From IMG/VR virus record IMGVR_UViG_3300049893_000866, positions 1 through 38,087 of that record: a DNA stretch of 38,087 nucleotides. One strand, given 5' to 3'. This DNA is from a virus. The notes beneath the pieces were generated by a model, which was given only the letters and a program-made list of their open reading frames with translations, was not told the origin of the DNA and did not search any database. Positions 13,530 to 21,962 of the stretch are shown piece by piece. Positions within the stretch are counted from its first letter, which is position 1; every line of letters begins with the position of its first letter. The translations under genes and the position numbers were made by a program.

Positions 13530-15581
13530 ATGAGCATCATTTTAAAAGAAGAATCAGCAGCAGCTATCCCAACGCCTCCAAGCGGTAAGGCTACTCTCTT
13601 CGTTGATAGCGCAGACGGTATCGCTAAAAAGAAGGATGACACTGGAGCTATTTCTAACCTAGAGCCAGGCGTTACTTCTGTTACGAGCGTCTTTGGTAGG
13701 ACTGGAGCTGTAGTTTCTTTAAGCGGCGACTACGATGCGAGTAAGATTACTAACGTCCCAAGCGGAGACATTGTAGCTACGGATGTTCAGGGAGCTATTA
13801 ACGAGCTAGACGCCGAGAAGTTGACGGTTTCGCACAAGGGGGCTGGCGGGGTATCGGAGCACCCAGTAGCTACTGGTTCTGTCGCTGGCTTCCTTTCTCC
13901 TTCGGATAAGACGAAACTCGATACCGTAGCAAGCGGAGCGACTGCTAACCAGACTGATGCATTCTTACTAGACCGCGCTAATCATACGGGAACGCAGTTA
14001 TCCTCTACGGTTTCGGACTTTAACTCGGCGGCAGACGCTAGAGTTTCTGTTGGTATCGCAACGCACGTCGCGAATCCAGACCCTCACCCAGGATACGCTC
14101 TAGACGCGGAAGTTACCGCTGCACAGAACTACTCGGTTCAGAGATCTAACCACACTGGAACGCAGACGGCTTCTACTATTTCTGACTTCACTTCAGCAGC
14201 CAGAACAGCTTCGGTAGCGGACTCTATCCTAGACTCTGTCGTAGATATTGCTCCTTCTCAGAACGCGGTATTTGATGCATTGGCTCTTAAGTCTAACGTA
14301 GGTCATACTCATGTAGCGGCAGACGTTACCGACTTTAATGCTGCCGCAAAGGCCGCTTCTGTTTCAGACGCTATTGTCGACGGCGTTACGGATGTGGCTC
14401 CTTCTCAGAACGCAGTATTCGACGCTTTAGCCTTAAAGACTGACGACCCAACTACTACGCAGGGGGATTTGATTTATCGAGGCGCTTCGAGTCTACAGAG
14501 ACTAGCTATCGGAGATGTTAATCAGATTGTTAGACAAATTGGAGGAATACCGTCTTGGAGCGATGAGAACACGTTTCCTTACTTCGGTGGAACTTCAGAC
14601 GGTAATCTTACAGTTAGCTCTCTCGTTTCTTTAACTGGACCAGCATACTACGACACGCTAACTCTGATCGCTGGAGGGATTATCCAAACTAACGGATATC
14701 CTCTTTACGCTAGAGTCTTAGATCTTTCTAACGCTCAGGCCGATGCTATTCGTTTTAACGGAAACAACGGCGCTAACTCTACTAACCAAAATGGCGGCTC
14801 TGCTGGTACGGCTAACGCTACTATCATGTTAGGCGGATCTACTGCTGGTAGCGCTGGCGGTAACTCTACTGCTACGACAGGCGCGCAGGCTGCTACTCCT
14901 ACTTCGGCTTCACCTGGTAACGGAGGCGGAGGTGGTACTGGTGCGGCAGGTGGGCTTGGAAGCGGTGGAGCTGGTGGGGCTGCTAGAGCTGGTGTTGGTA
15001 CAACTAACCCAGTTGAGTTCGATCGTTTCGAAAGATCCTTCCTAAGAGGTAACGCTGTTATTCTTGGAGGTACTGGTGGATCTGGAGGAGGAGGCGGCGG
15101 AGGTAACGGAGCTAATCAGGGTCGCGGAGGCGGAGGCGGAGGAGCCGGAGCTGGAGTCGTAGCTGTCTACGCTAGAGAAATTATTACGTCCGGTTCTACT
15201 CCTGCTAACGTAATTTGTGCCGTAGGAGGAAACGGAGGAAACTCTGCTAACGCTGTTAACACTGATACAGGCGGAGGCGGAGGCGGCGGAGGTGGAGGCG
15301 GCGGATATATCTATATCGCCTACGCTAAAAAGACAGGATCTGCCGTAACTAACCTCGTATGTTCTAACGGCGGCAACGGCGGTAACGGTGGAAACGGTGT
15401 CGGTACTGGTATCGGTGGAGGCGGCGGCAACGGTGGAAACGGCGGACGCATTCGAATTTATAACGTGTCTACTGGCGTCAGCGTCGGAGTGATCGGAACT
15501 ACCGGATCAGTCGGAACAGCAGCAAGTGGAACAACTGGTGGAACTGGGGGCGCGGGTGGAACCGCGTTTGCAACGCTATGA
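13530..15581 (+). CDS. Fibre-like structural protein with glycine-rich C-terminus
   Basis: The product is 683 aa. About 40-300 carries fibre-type repeats: VTSVFGRTGAVV, LLDRANHTGTQ and later SNHTGTQ, and twice APSQNAVFDALALK. About 300-430 is a beta region. From about 435 the chain becomes glycine-rich, with many GGGGG and GGNGGN runs, interrupted by short beta segments such as AVYAREI. Glycine-rich sandwiches of this type occur in receptor-binding adhesins such as T4-type gp38, so a surface adhesin is a reasonable inference. The place of the gene, between head and tail-terminator genes, is unusual for a tail fibre; a capsid or neck fibre is an alternative. It overlaps the next gene by 4 bp. 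Confidence 0.8.
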   Translation: MSIILKEESAAAIPTPPSGKATLFVDSADGIAKKKDDTGAISNLEPGVTSVTSVFGRTGAVVSLSGDYDASKITNVPSGDIVATDVQGAINELDAEKLTVSHKGAGGVSEHPVATGSVAGFLSPSDKTKLDTVASGATANQTDAFLLDRANHTGTQLSSTVSDFNSAADARVSVGIATHVANPDPHPGYALDAEVTAAQNYSVQRSNHTGTQTASTISDFTSAARTASVADSILDSVVDIAPSQNAVFDALALKSNVGHTHVAADVTDFNAAAKAASVSDAIVDGVTDVAPSQNAVFDALALKTDDPTTTQGDLIYRGASSLQRLAIGDVNQIVRQIGGIPSWSDENTFPYFGGTSDGNLTVSSLVSLTGPAYYDTLTLIAGGIIQTNGYPLYARVLDLSNAQADAIRFNGNNGANSTNQNGGSAGTANATIMLGGSTAGSAGGNSTATTGAQAATPTSASPGNGGGGGTGAAGGLGSGGAGGAARAGVGTTNPVEFDRFERSFLRGNAVILGGTGGSGGGGGGGNGANQGRGGGGGGAGAGVVAVYAREIITSGSTPANVICAVGGNGGNSANAVNTDTGGGGGGGGGGGGYIYIAYAKKTGSAVTNLVCSNGGNGGNGGNGVGTGIGGGGGNGGNGGRIRIYNVSTGVSVGVIGTTGSVGTAASGTTGGTGGAGGTAFATL

Positions 15582-16051
15582 TCAGAGACGTTTTAGACTG
15601 GCAAGGTAATAAGATCGGAGAACTTTCTCTACCGGATGGAACTTCCGAGGAAGTATGGGCTGAGAAGTTAGCAGCCTACGCAAAGCCTCCTTCTGATCCT
15701 GTTACGTTTTCGATTAACTGGCTAATTAAAGAGCGTAAGCAGTTCGCAGAGGAAATGATGGAGCGGTTTAAAAACCGTAATATCATCTCTGGGATTAACG
15801 CTATTAAGGCCCTATGGCTTCACCACCGAATGCGGGCTTGGGAAGTAACGCTTCCAGCTCAGTTCGGTGGGGCATCTATGGTAGTCGATATCCTAAACAT
15901 GGCTGTTTCTGGTGATCTCGAGACGGCCTACTTTGCTATCAGATACGGCACCATCGACGATATGTCTCAGCCTCACCATTGCGTAGACGCTTCGGTTAAG
16001 GAGTGGCTAGAGAACGAGTTAAGAAACTACCTAGGATTTACCCTTCCATGA
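15578..16051 (+). CDS. Hypothetical protein of the fibre region
   Basis: The product is 157 aa with ATGA overlaps on both sides. The N-terminal 45 residues read like a beta-strand and turn segment (VLDWQGNKIGELSLPDG). The rest is helical and rich in aromatic and charged residues (LIKERKQFAEEMMERF, IKALWLHHRMRAWEV). I do not recognise a family. Coupling to the fibre gene before it suggests a chaperone or assembly partner for that fibre, but no sequence motif proves this. Confidence 0.6.
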   Translation: MIRDVLDWQGNKIGELSLPDGTSEEVWAEKLAAYAKPPSDPVTFSINWLIKERKQFAEEMMERFKNRNIISGINAIKALWLHHRMRAWEVTLPAQFGGASMVVDILNMAVSGDLETAYFAIRYGTIDDMSQPHHCVDASVKEWLENELRNYLGFTLP

Positions 16052-16557
16052 AGTGTCGCGTTTTATTTGCCAAGCCTAATAAGAAGTTTCCAGTATTTAG
16101 CTGGCTAATTAGGCTTTGCGAAGGAACGAACTATTCACACGTCGCCTTAGAGATCGAGGCAGACGAATTGTCTATCGTGTTCGACTCCGTTTTTCCTAGG
16201 AGCAGGATTTTATCTAAGGAAGAGTGGCTTAAGGGTCATAGGGTTATTTCTTTCGTAGAACTTGGAGAGACTAAGTCTACGATTAAGCAGTTAATCCAGA
16301 GCTGTGCCGAGCTATCGGGTAAGAAATATAGCCAGAATCAGATCGTAAAGATCGCGCTATTAACCTTAGGTGGGGCTATCGCTAGAAAGATTATAAGGCT
16401 AACTAAGAATAGTACTAGCCGTCTGATCTGCGTTGAGGCCGTCGCTAGAATTGTCGAGAGACATTTTGGGGTCTCTTCGTTTCCTGTTCCTGTCGATATT
16501 CTTGGGCTAGACGAATTAGAGAAGGTCTTAAAATCTGAGGGCGTAGGCAATGCTTAA
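16048..16557 (+). CDS. Permuted NlpC/P60-like (YiiX-type) hydrolase
   Basis: Read from the ATG at 16048 (ATGA overlap with the preceding gene), the product is 169 aa; a longer reading from 16003 would lie in that gene. His31 in NYSHVALEI comes before Cys128 in LICVEAVARIV, the reversed order that marks the permuted papain-like fold of YiiX, LRAT-like and related proteins. GKKYSQNQI before the Cys region fits as well. The family includes amidases and acyl hydrolases on peptidoglycan or lipid substrates. Encoded in the virion module, it may be carried in the particle to open the cell wall at entry, or act in assembly. Confidence 0.7.
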   Translation: MKCRVLFAKPNKKFPVFSWLIRLCEGTNYSHVALEIEADELSIVFDSVFPRSRILSKEEWLKGHRVISFVELGETKSTIKQLIQSCAELSGKKYSQNQIVKIALLTLGGAIARKIIRLTKNSTSRLICVEAVARIVERHFGVSSFPVPVDILGLDELEKVLKSEGVGNA

Positions 16558-17335
16558 GGTTCTAATTAACTCTGTAGAAGTCACGAACGAGCTAGAGAGT
16601 GGTATTGACTCTCCGGTTAACTACTCGGTGCTAGACACCGGAACTACGATCGAGGTGCAAAGTGATAGGCCAGTTACGAAACTTTATTGGAAGAGTATTT
16701 CTTCCCACGACGGGAACCTTTCTTTTAGCTATTGGAATGGCTCTACTTTCAACGCTGCTTCTATTTCTCGCGACACTAGCGATAAATTAAGGGTCCAGGG
16801 ATGGATCGAGTGGGCTATGCCTACTGACCTCGCCACGGATGGCGGCTTTTATAAATACAGGTTCGTCATTTCTGGCGCTTCTGTAACCGTAGCCGCTACT
16901 CTTTCTTTCGTTGGCATCGTGTTTAGCGAGGATAAGGATCTTAAGATCGAGTATCCGAACATCGGAGATTACCTCCCAGAAGGAGACTCTTCGTTTCTTA
17001 GGTTCCACGTCGCAGCTAGAGACGCTATAGTTCAGTGGTTTAGAGGTAAGGGTATTTCTACGGTAGTAGGAACTGAGGCTAAAAACCTAACCGAGTGGGA
17101 TTTCCTTGATATCGACGAGGTAAAGAACGCTTCTAAGTTTAAGACGCTAGCTAAGATCATGCGATGGCTATCGGATGCTTCGGACGATAAATGGTATCAG
17201 AAGGCTCTAGACTTCGAGAACATGGGCAATAACTCCCTAGACGTTTACTTTATCTCTATCGATAAGGACCGCGACGGGGAAGCTGATACGAACGAAACGC
17301 TTTTAACAACGGATCTGGTAATTAGACGTGCCTAA
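16550..17335 (+). CDS. Virion structural protein, unknown
   Basis: The product is 261 aa. The N-terminal half is all-beta, like a jelly-roll or carbohydrate-binding domain (VLDTGTTIEVQSDRPVTKLYW, then FSYWNGSTFNAASI). The C-terminal half is helical and ends with DKDRDGEADTNE, which spaces acidic residues like an EF-hand calcium loop. It overlaps the permuted NlpC-like gene by 8 bp and the tail terminator candidate by 8 bp. The position suggests a head-tail joining or neck-decoration protein. No family name can be given by eye. Confidence 0.65.
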   Translation: MLKVLINSVEVTNELESGIDSPVNYSVLDTGTTIEVQSDRPVTKLYWKSISSHDGNLSFSYWNGSTFNAASISRDTSDKLRVQGWIEWAMPTDLATDGGFYKYRFVISGASVTVAATLSFVGIVFSEDKDLKIEYPNIGDYLPEGDSSFLRFHVAARDAIVQWFRGKGISTVVGTEAKNLTEWDFLDIDEVKNASKFKTLAKIMRWLSDASDDKWYQKALDFENMGNNSLDVYFISIDKDRDGEADTNETLLTTDLVIRRA

Positions 17336-17771
17336 TATTGTAAGCGATATCGTAACTCAGATGAAGGCTCAGATTGGAACGGAGTTACCTAACCGAGTAG
17401 AGAGTCGTTATATCTGGGCACTAGAGGCTAACTCTTACCGAGGTAACAAGAACCTTTACGCTGTTAGGCCAGGCGCTGCGTTTAACGTAGCTGGCACTAA
17501 TCGGACGGTAACGATTGACCAGAACTTCGAGATCATTCTTTCTAGCGAGTTTAAGAATAAGGGCGATAATGACGCTGCGCTAGACGAGGTTATTCTAGGA
17601 CTATACGAGGATCACGAGAAGCTTTATCCGTTAATGTTTCAGCGTAATTTTAATATCCAGAGGGTCTTAGTAGTAAATCAGGTTGCACTGTCGGCTCCTG
17701 AGATTGATAATGACAACAACATTGTAAGCGTGACCGCGTCGTTCAATGTGAAGTATCGCACGGAAGGATAG
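17328..17771 (+). CDS. Tail terminator-like protein
   Basis: The product is 147 aa, GTG start. It has an N-terminal helix (VSDIVTQMKAQIG), strands, and a late helix with YEDHEKLYPLMF, followed by a terminal beta-hairpin. This size and order, just before the major tail tube gene, fits the phage tail-terminator or tail-completion group that caps the tube. The assignment rests on length, layout and synteny. It overlaps the upstream gene by 8 bp and lies 5 bp before the tube gene. Confidence 0.65.
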   Translation: MPNIVSDIVTQMKAQIGTELPNRVESRYIWALEANSYRGNKNLYAVRPGAAFNVAGTNRTVTIDQNFEIILSSEFKNKGDNDAALDEVILGLYEDHEKLYPLMFQRNFNIQRVLVVNQVALSAPEIDNDNNIVSVTASFNVKYRTEG

Positions 17772-17776
17772 AAACC

Positions 17777-18961
17777 ATGGGAATCGGTTTAGTAAAAGGT
17801 AAGTCGTCGCTGTTCATCAAGGAAGAGGTTACCGAAGGCGTTTACGTCGCTCCTACTAGCGCAGCAGACGCTCTCGAAGTCTTAGAAGACGGGTTAGAGT
17901 TTTCGCTTACTCGAGAAGTTATCGAGAGAAATAACCTCTCTGCTACTGTCGAAACCGAAGCTCCTCGCGTTGGTTTAAAAACAGTCGCAGGAGCTATTCC
18001 TGTAGAGTTTAAAGCAGATTCTACCGAAGGCGATGCTCCTCCTGCTGATCTTCTCTTTAAGTCTCTTCTCGGTGGGAAGCGCCAGCTTTCGGCTCCTGTT
18101 ACTTCTAAAGCGGCTGGACACACTTCCACCGTTATTCAGATCGAAGACGCTGATATCGCTTCCTTCGTAAAACACGGGGTTTATCTTTTTAAGATCGCGG
18201 GAAACTACCAAGTGCGTCCTGTGACCGTGATTGATTCTACCCCAGGGTCTGCTAACATTACCGTGCCTTTCGCTTTCGACGGCGGCGCTCCTTCTGGCGC
18301 TATCGTGATCGCTAAAATGACTCAATACTATCACTTGGAGGGCGCTCCAACCCTCTCGGCGACGCACTACATTGGTGGGGAAATCGAAGAGCGCGTAACA
18401 GGGCTACGATGTATTTCCGGAAGTCTAGAGAATTGGAGCACGGCGCAGCTCGCACAGTGGACATTTAACGTCGAGGGCTTGAACCTTACTAAACAAGTAG
18501 GTACTCCGGCGTTCACGCCTAACTTCTCAGGCGATGCGTTGCCTCCAGTTTTATTAGGCGCTTGCGTGTACTTTAACGGCATTGAGATTCAGTACAACGA
18601 ACTCTCTCTCTCTTTAGAGAATACTAAGGCTGATATTCCTTCGGCTTGTTCTCCAGACGGCAAAGTAGGATCTCGTATCACTCAGTTTACGGTTACAGGA
18701 GAGATCAACCCGTACATGGAAGACGACGATGTGGATCGTTTCGACGCTTTCAATGACAACGATACTGTCTCGGTTTTCGGCTTCGCTAAAAACCCTGGGG
18801 CTGTGTCGGGTCAGGATAAGGAATGGGTCTGTTTCTGGATTCCTAACGCTAAGATTACCGAGATCCCATCGGGCGACCAGGACGGTATCGTAACGGATGC
18901 CATCTCGTTCCAAGCGTTTAAGTCCGAAGGGAACGACACAGTTTTCGTTTCGTTTATCTAA
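17777..18961 (+). CDS. Major tail tube protein
   Basis: The product is 394 aa. Position after the terminator-like gene and before the frameshifted chaperones identifies it. The opening GKSSLFIKEEVTEGVYVAPTS and LEFSLTREVIERNNLS phrases are typical of tail tube subunits of siphoviruses. The rest is beta-rich with inserted domains (a segment around 110-190 may be an Ig-like decoration), which explains the larger than minimal size. Codon use again leaves the CTA-rich style (GCT, CTC, TCG), as in the capsid gene. An unusually strong hairpin follows the stop, as expected for a highly expressed gene that needs a message end or attenuator. Confidence 0.85.
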   Translation: MGIGLVKGKSSLFIKEEVTEGVYVAPTSAADALEVLEDGLEFSLTREVIERNNLSATVETEAPRVGLKTVAGAIPVEFKADSTEGDAPPADLLFKSLLGGKRQLSAPVTSKAAGHTSTVIQIEDADIASFVKHGVYLFKIAGNYQVRPVTVIDSTPGSANITVPFAFDGGAPSGAIVIAKMTQYYHLEGAPTLSATHYIGGEIEERVTGLRCISGSLENWSTAQLAQWTFNVEGLNLTKQVGTPAFTPNFSGDALPPVLLGACVYFNGIEIQYNELSLSLENTKADIPSACSPDGKVGSRITQFTVTGEINPYMEDDDVDRFDAFNDNDTVSVFGFAKNPGAVSGQDKEWVCFWIPNAKITEIPSGDQDGIVTDAISFQAFKSEGNDTVFVSFI

Positions 18962-18996
18962 TAGAGCGATCTAGTCCGTCCTCTATGATAATGCCG

Positions 18997-19038
18997 TCAA
19001 AGCCTCTGCCTTTACAGGTGGGGGCTTTGATGATTTTA
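18997..19038 (+). terminator. Terminator or attenuator after the tail tube gene
   Basis: TCAAAGCCTCTGCC (18997-19010) can pair along 14 bases with GGTGGGGGCTTTGA (19017-19030), including three G-T pairs, around loop TTTACA. It is followed by TGATTTTATT. The T-run is imperfect, so partial readthrough into the chaperone genes is likely, giving much tube protein and little chaperone. Confidence 0.75.
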
Positions 19039-19045
19039 TTACTTC

Positions 19046-19453
19046 ATGAAGATTCTACGAACAACTGACAGGGTAAAAATTAAGCTAGGAGAAGTAGTTT
19101 TAACGGTTAAGCCTATGACTCAGGCTCAGAAGATCGAGATGTCTAGGCTAGTTACTACGCAGGACGGGAAGCAGATCTCTTACGCTACAGAAATGCTAAC
19201 CTTCGTAGTTAAGCACACGGTTAAGGAGATGGAAGGCGTAACAGATCTAAACGGAGACGCGATCAAACTAGGTTTTCTAGAAGACGGCTCGATGGACGAG
19301 GAGTCCGTGTCTGACGTTATGGCCGTGTTAGTAGAGAAGGCTATTCTTTATATGCCGATCATGGCTGTGGCTAAGAACAAGCTACCTGAGCCCAACACTC
19401 CAGACCTTCCTGAAGGCGTCGAGGCTACCTACGCGGGAAAGTCGACGGCCTAG
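19046..19453 (+). CDS. Tail assembly chaperone, short form (gpG-like)
   Basis: The product is 135 aa. It opens with a beta-rich segment (VKIKLGEVVLTVKPMTQAQKIEM) common to tail chaperones and then is helical. It lies between tail tube and tape measure genes, where siphoviruses encode a G-like protein and a longer frameshifted G-T form. Just before its stop is GGGAAAG (19435-19441) in the phase needed for -1 slippage. The short form binds tube subunits or the tape measure during tail assembly and is absent from the virion. There is no clear ribosome site before the ATG, which lies 16 bases after the strong hairpin, so expression may be kept low. Confidence 0.85.
   Translation: MKILRTTDRVKIKLGEVVLTVKPMTQAQKIEMSRLVTTQDGKQISYATEMLTFVVKHTVKEMEGVTDLNGDAIKLGFLEDGSMDEESVSDVMAVLVEKAILYMPIMAVAKNKLPEPNTPDLPEGVEATYAGKSTA
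19435..19441 (+). promoter_or_regulatory. -1 ribosomal frameshift site GGGAAAG
   Basis: The zero frame reads GCG GGA AAG, so the heptamer fits X-XXY-YYZ exactly. The same heptamer is the slip site of the phage lambda G/GT genes. After slippage, reading continues from 19441 in the -1 frame with no stop through to 19908. The fused product would be 132 plus 155 residues, 287 in all. Confidence 0.88.
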
Positions 19454-19503
19454 AGGCGATCCTAAGACTGCTTCTAGGGCCTTCTCAGTTATCCGATAGA
19501 GAG

Positions 19504-19908
19504 ATGGTAGAGCTAGTATCTACGTTCTTCTCAATGGCAGATCAGGCGTTTAATTGTGCGGCTTGTCTAAATAGATATAAAAAGGATCACAGGGATTCTA
19601 GTAAAGGGTGCAATACTCCAGCTTCTAGAGTCGTAGCCGAGTATCAGCCTTTTTATAAGTTCAGACGCTGCCCTGGGGCTTTGAAAACGAACGCAGCCCG
19701 TGAGATTATCGGAATGCATCGGCTATATGAGCAGGGGGTTTTACCTTTCAACGGTGGATTTCTAGAACAACCTGCTAAAATAGTGGAAGCTATGGGAGTG
19801 GTGGACGCTCTCAAGTTCGAGCACCAAAAGGATTTGGAAGAGAAGGCTAAGAAATGGCAGAAAACAAAGTCTCAGTCGAACTCACGCTCGAGCAGACGGA
19901 AGCGCTAA
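19504..19908 (+). CDS. Tail chaperone frameshift extension (gpT-like)
   Basis: This reading frame is open from 19441 onward without a start codon near the junction, so it is best read as the -1 frameshift extension of the 19046 gene; the ATG at 19504 is internal and has no good ribosome site. The extension has cysteines at CAACL and later CP, a phrase ASRVVAEYQPFYKFRRCPGA, and a basic Lys/Arg/Ser-rich end. In lambda the T part binds the tape measure and recruits the tube subunit. It overlaps the tape measure gene by 55 bp. Confidence 0.8.
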   Translation: MVELVSTFFSMADQAFNCAACLNRYKKDHRDSSKGCNTPASRVVAEYQPFYKFRRCPGALKTNAAREIIGMHRLYEQGVLPFNGGFLEQPAKIVEAMGVVDALKFEHQKDLEEKAKKWQKTKSQSNSRSSRRKR

Positions 19909-21962
19909 GAACGCTACAGAACCTCGGTAAGCAGTTCGATAACTTCGGTAAGAAGGCCGAAGACGCTACTAAGAAAGCTGGATCGGCTTTTGGAACCTTC
20001 GGACAGACTGTAGCCGGAGTCTTTACAGGCGGGGCTTTATTAAAAGCAGCAGATGCTTTTATTGGATCTATCGCTAAGATCCCTGGAGCTATCGCCGACG
20101 TAGTAGAGGCAGGAATCGAAGCAGAGACTACGACGATTAGGTTAGCCAATGCTTTAGCTATTTCTGGAGATGCCAGCGAAGAAACCTTATCTCGTTTCGA
20201 CGCATTATCAGAAGAGATCGCTAGACTAGTAGGAGTAGAAGGCGAGGCGGTAAAGCAGAGTGCTACTTTCGCGCTATCGCTTGGTGCTACGTCTGAACAG
20301 ACAGAGAAGATCTTAAAGGCGGCTGCCGACGTTAGCGTGGCGCTTGGACAGGACTTTAATACAACGGTAGCGCAGCTTTCGATTACTCTAGAAGGCTCAT
20401 CGGGAAGACTTGGGAAGATCGACTCCAGGCTTAAGGATCTAGGAGAGACCGCGCTTAAAGAAGGCGCTGCTATTGATTTGTTAGCTCAGAAGTTCCAAGG
20501 CTTCGCAGCCCTTAATGCTAACAATCTTGACGTAGCTATCAGGAATCTTTCGGTAGGGTTCGGGGATTTAAGCGAAGCAGTAGGCGGGGCTATACAAGCG
20601 AGTCCTGCTCTTAGGGCTCTTATCGCTACTATCGGCGAGTCTATTAACAGTCTTACCTCGTTTATTCAGGAGAATAAGGGCGAGATATCTGCGTTTACAG
20701 ACGCACTAGTTCTTTCTTTCTTAGACGCTGCCAAGGCTTCGGCTTCGTTTATCGACGCTTTCGCTAGAGTAGGCGCGCAGATTAAGAACATCTTCGAAGT
20801 AGGCTTCGGAGTAGTCGCTGCTGGTGTTAACGCTGTTCTGGCAGGTATCGAGCAGCTAGTAAACGCTCTCGGATCGTTGGTAGGGTTAACGCCACAGTTA
20901 GAGACTTTTACTAATCTCTTCGGAGAATCTTTAAAATCAGTAGACCAGGACCTAAAAGACTTAGAGGCAACGGCTTCAGACGCAGCCTACGTTCCTGGGA
21001 CGCAGCAGGTTTTCGACTTTGCTAACGCCGTAGAAACTAACATGGCTAGAGCTACGGCTGCGGAGTTAAACGCTGAGAACAAGCGTAAGGAGATCGCAGC
21101 TAACTCCAAGTCTAGTAGAGATACTGAGATAGCAGAAAGGCTCGCACAAGAGCAGGCATTCCAAGCTAGCTTATTAGCTATTCAGGCTAACGCGCAGATC
21201 GCTAGACAGGAAGCGGATCTAGCAGTAGCAGAGATCGAGAACGGTAAGAACGCCGACACGATCGCTAGACAGTTCGAGTTAGAGCAGCAGAAGTTAGATG
21301 CTCAATATCAGGCCGATCTAGCTAGAATTAACCTGATCCAAGACTCGAACAAAAGAGAGCAGGAGATTCAGACTCTTAACCACAAGCGACTTCTAGCTAA
21401 CGAACAGAACGCAGCTAAACAACGGGTGGCACAAGCGCAGTTCGAGAAGCAGCAGAAGGATGCAATTTACCAAAGTAACCTCCAGGCTACCCAGAACTTT
21501 ATCCAGGCTGGGCTTGTTCTAGCTAAGGAAGGATCGAACGCGCAAAGAGCGTTACAGATAACGCAGGCCGTAGTAAATACCTACGCAGCGGCTAACCAGG
21601 CATTAGCGGCGGTTCCGTTTCCAGCTAACATTCCAGCGGTGGCTTCGGTTATCGCTCTAGGTATCGCTAACGTGGCTAAGATCGCAGGCGCTAGATTCGA
21701 GCAGGGCGGTATCGTAGGAGGGAACTCGTTCTCCGGTGATCGCGTTCCTGTTCGGGTTAACTCTGGAGAGATGATCCTTAACCGACAGCAGCAGGCGCAG
21801 TTATTCGATATGGCCAACGGCGAGGGCGGAGGCGGTAACGTAATCTCTGCTATTAACCAGCTAGGTGATAGGATCGAGAGAATGCGTATTAGCCTAGAAG
21901 TTAACGGTAGAGAGATCGCGAGAGTGGTTAGGGACGAGAGAGAGGCAGGGTTCGCAGTCTAA
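19854..21962 (+). CDS. Tape measure protein
   Basis: The product is 702 aa. It is Ala-rich and helical with a long coiled part (about 400-560), hydrophobic segments near 315-345 and 575-615, and the typical tape-measure end (FEQGGIVGG, then RVPVRVNSGEMILNRQQ). Tape length sets tail length at about 0.15 nm per residue, so a tail of about 100 nm is expected, in line with a siphovirus. No lytic transglycosylase or peptidase domain is visible; wall cleavage at entry may fall to the NlpC-like protein. It starts inside the chaperone extension and its stop shares one base with the next ATG. Confidence 0.9.
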   Translation: MAENKVSVELTLEQTEALRTLQNLGKQFDNFGKKAEDATKKAGSAFGTFGQTVAGVFTGGALLKAADAFIGSIAKIPGAIADVVEAGIEAETTTIRLANALAISGDASEETLSRFDALSEEIARLVGVEGEAVKQSATFALSLGATSEQTEKILKAAADVSVALGQDFNTTVAQLSITLEGSSGRLGKIDSRLKDLGETALKEGAAIDLLAQKFQGFAALNANNLDVAIRNLSVGFGDLSEAVGGAIQASPALRALIATIGESINSLTSFIQENKGEISAFTDALVLSFLDAAKASASFIDAFARVGAQIKNIFEVGFGVVAAGVNAVLAGIEQLVNALGSLVGLTPQLETFTNLFGESLKSVDQDLKDLEATASDAAYVPGTQQVFDFANAVETNMARATAAELNAENKRKEIAANSKSSRDTEIAERLAQEQAFQASLLAIQANAQIARQEADLAVAEIENGKNADTIARQFELEQQKLDAQYQADLARINLIQDSNKREQEIQTLNHKRLLANEQNAAKQRVAQAQFEKQQKDAIYQSNLQATQNFIQAGLVLAKEGSNAQRALQITQAVVNTYAAANQALAAVPFPANIPAVASVIALGIANVAKIAGARFEQGGIVGGNSFSGDRVPVRVNSGEMILNRQQQAQLFDMANGEGGGGNVISAINQLGDRIERMRISLEVNGREIARVVRDEREAGFAV

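Noticed and set aside
17975-18367. Open frame opposite the tail tube gene
   Set aside because: Low-complexity Arg/Ser-rich product typical of a mirrored reading of a codon-biased gene; no start signal.
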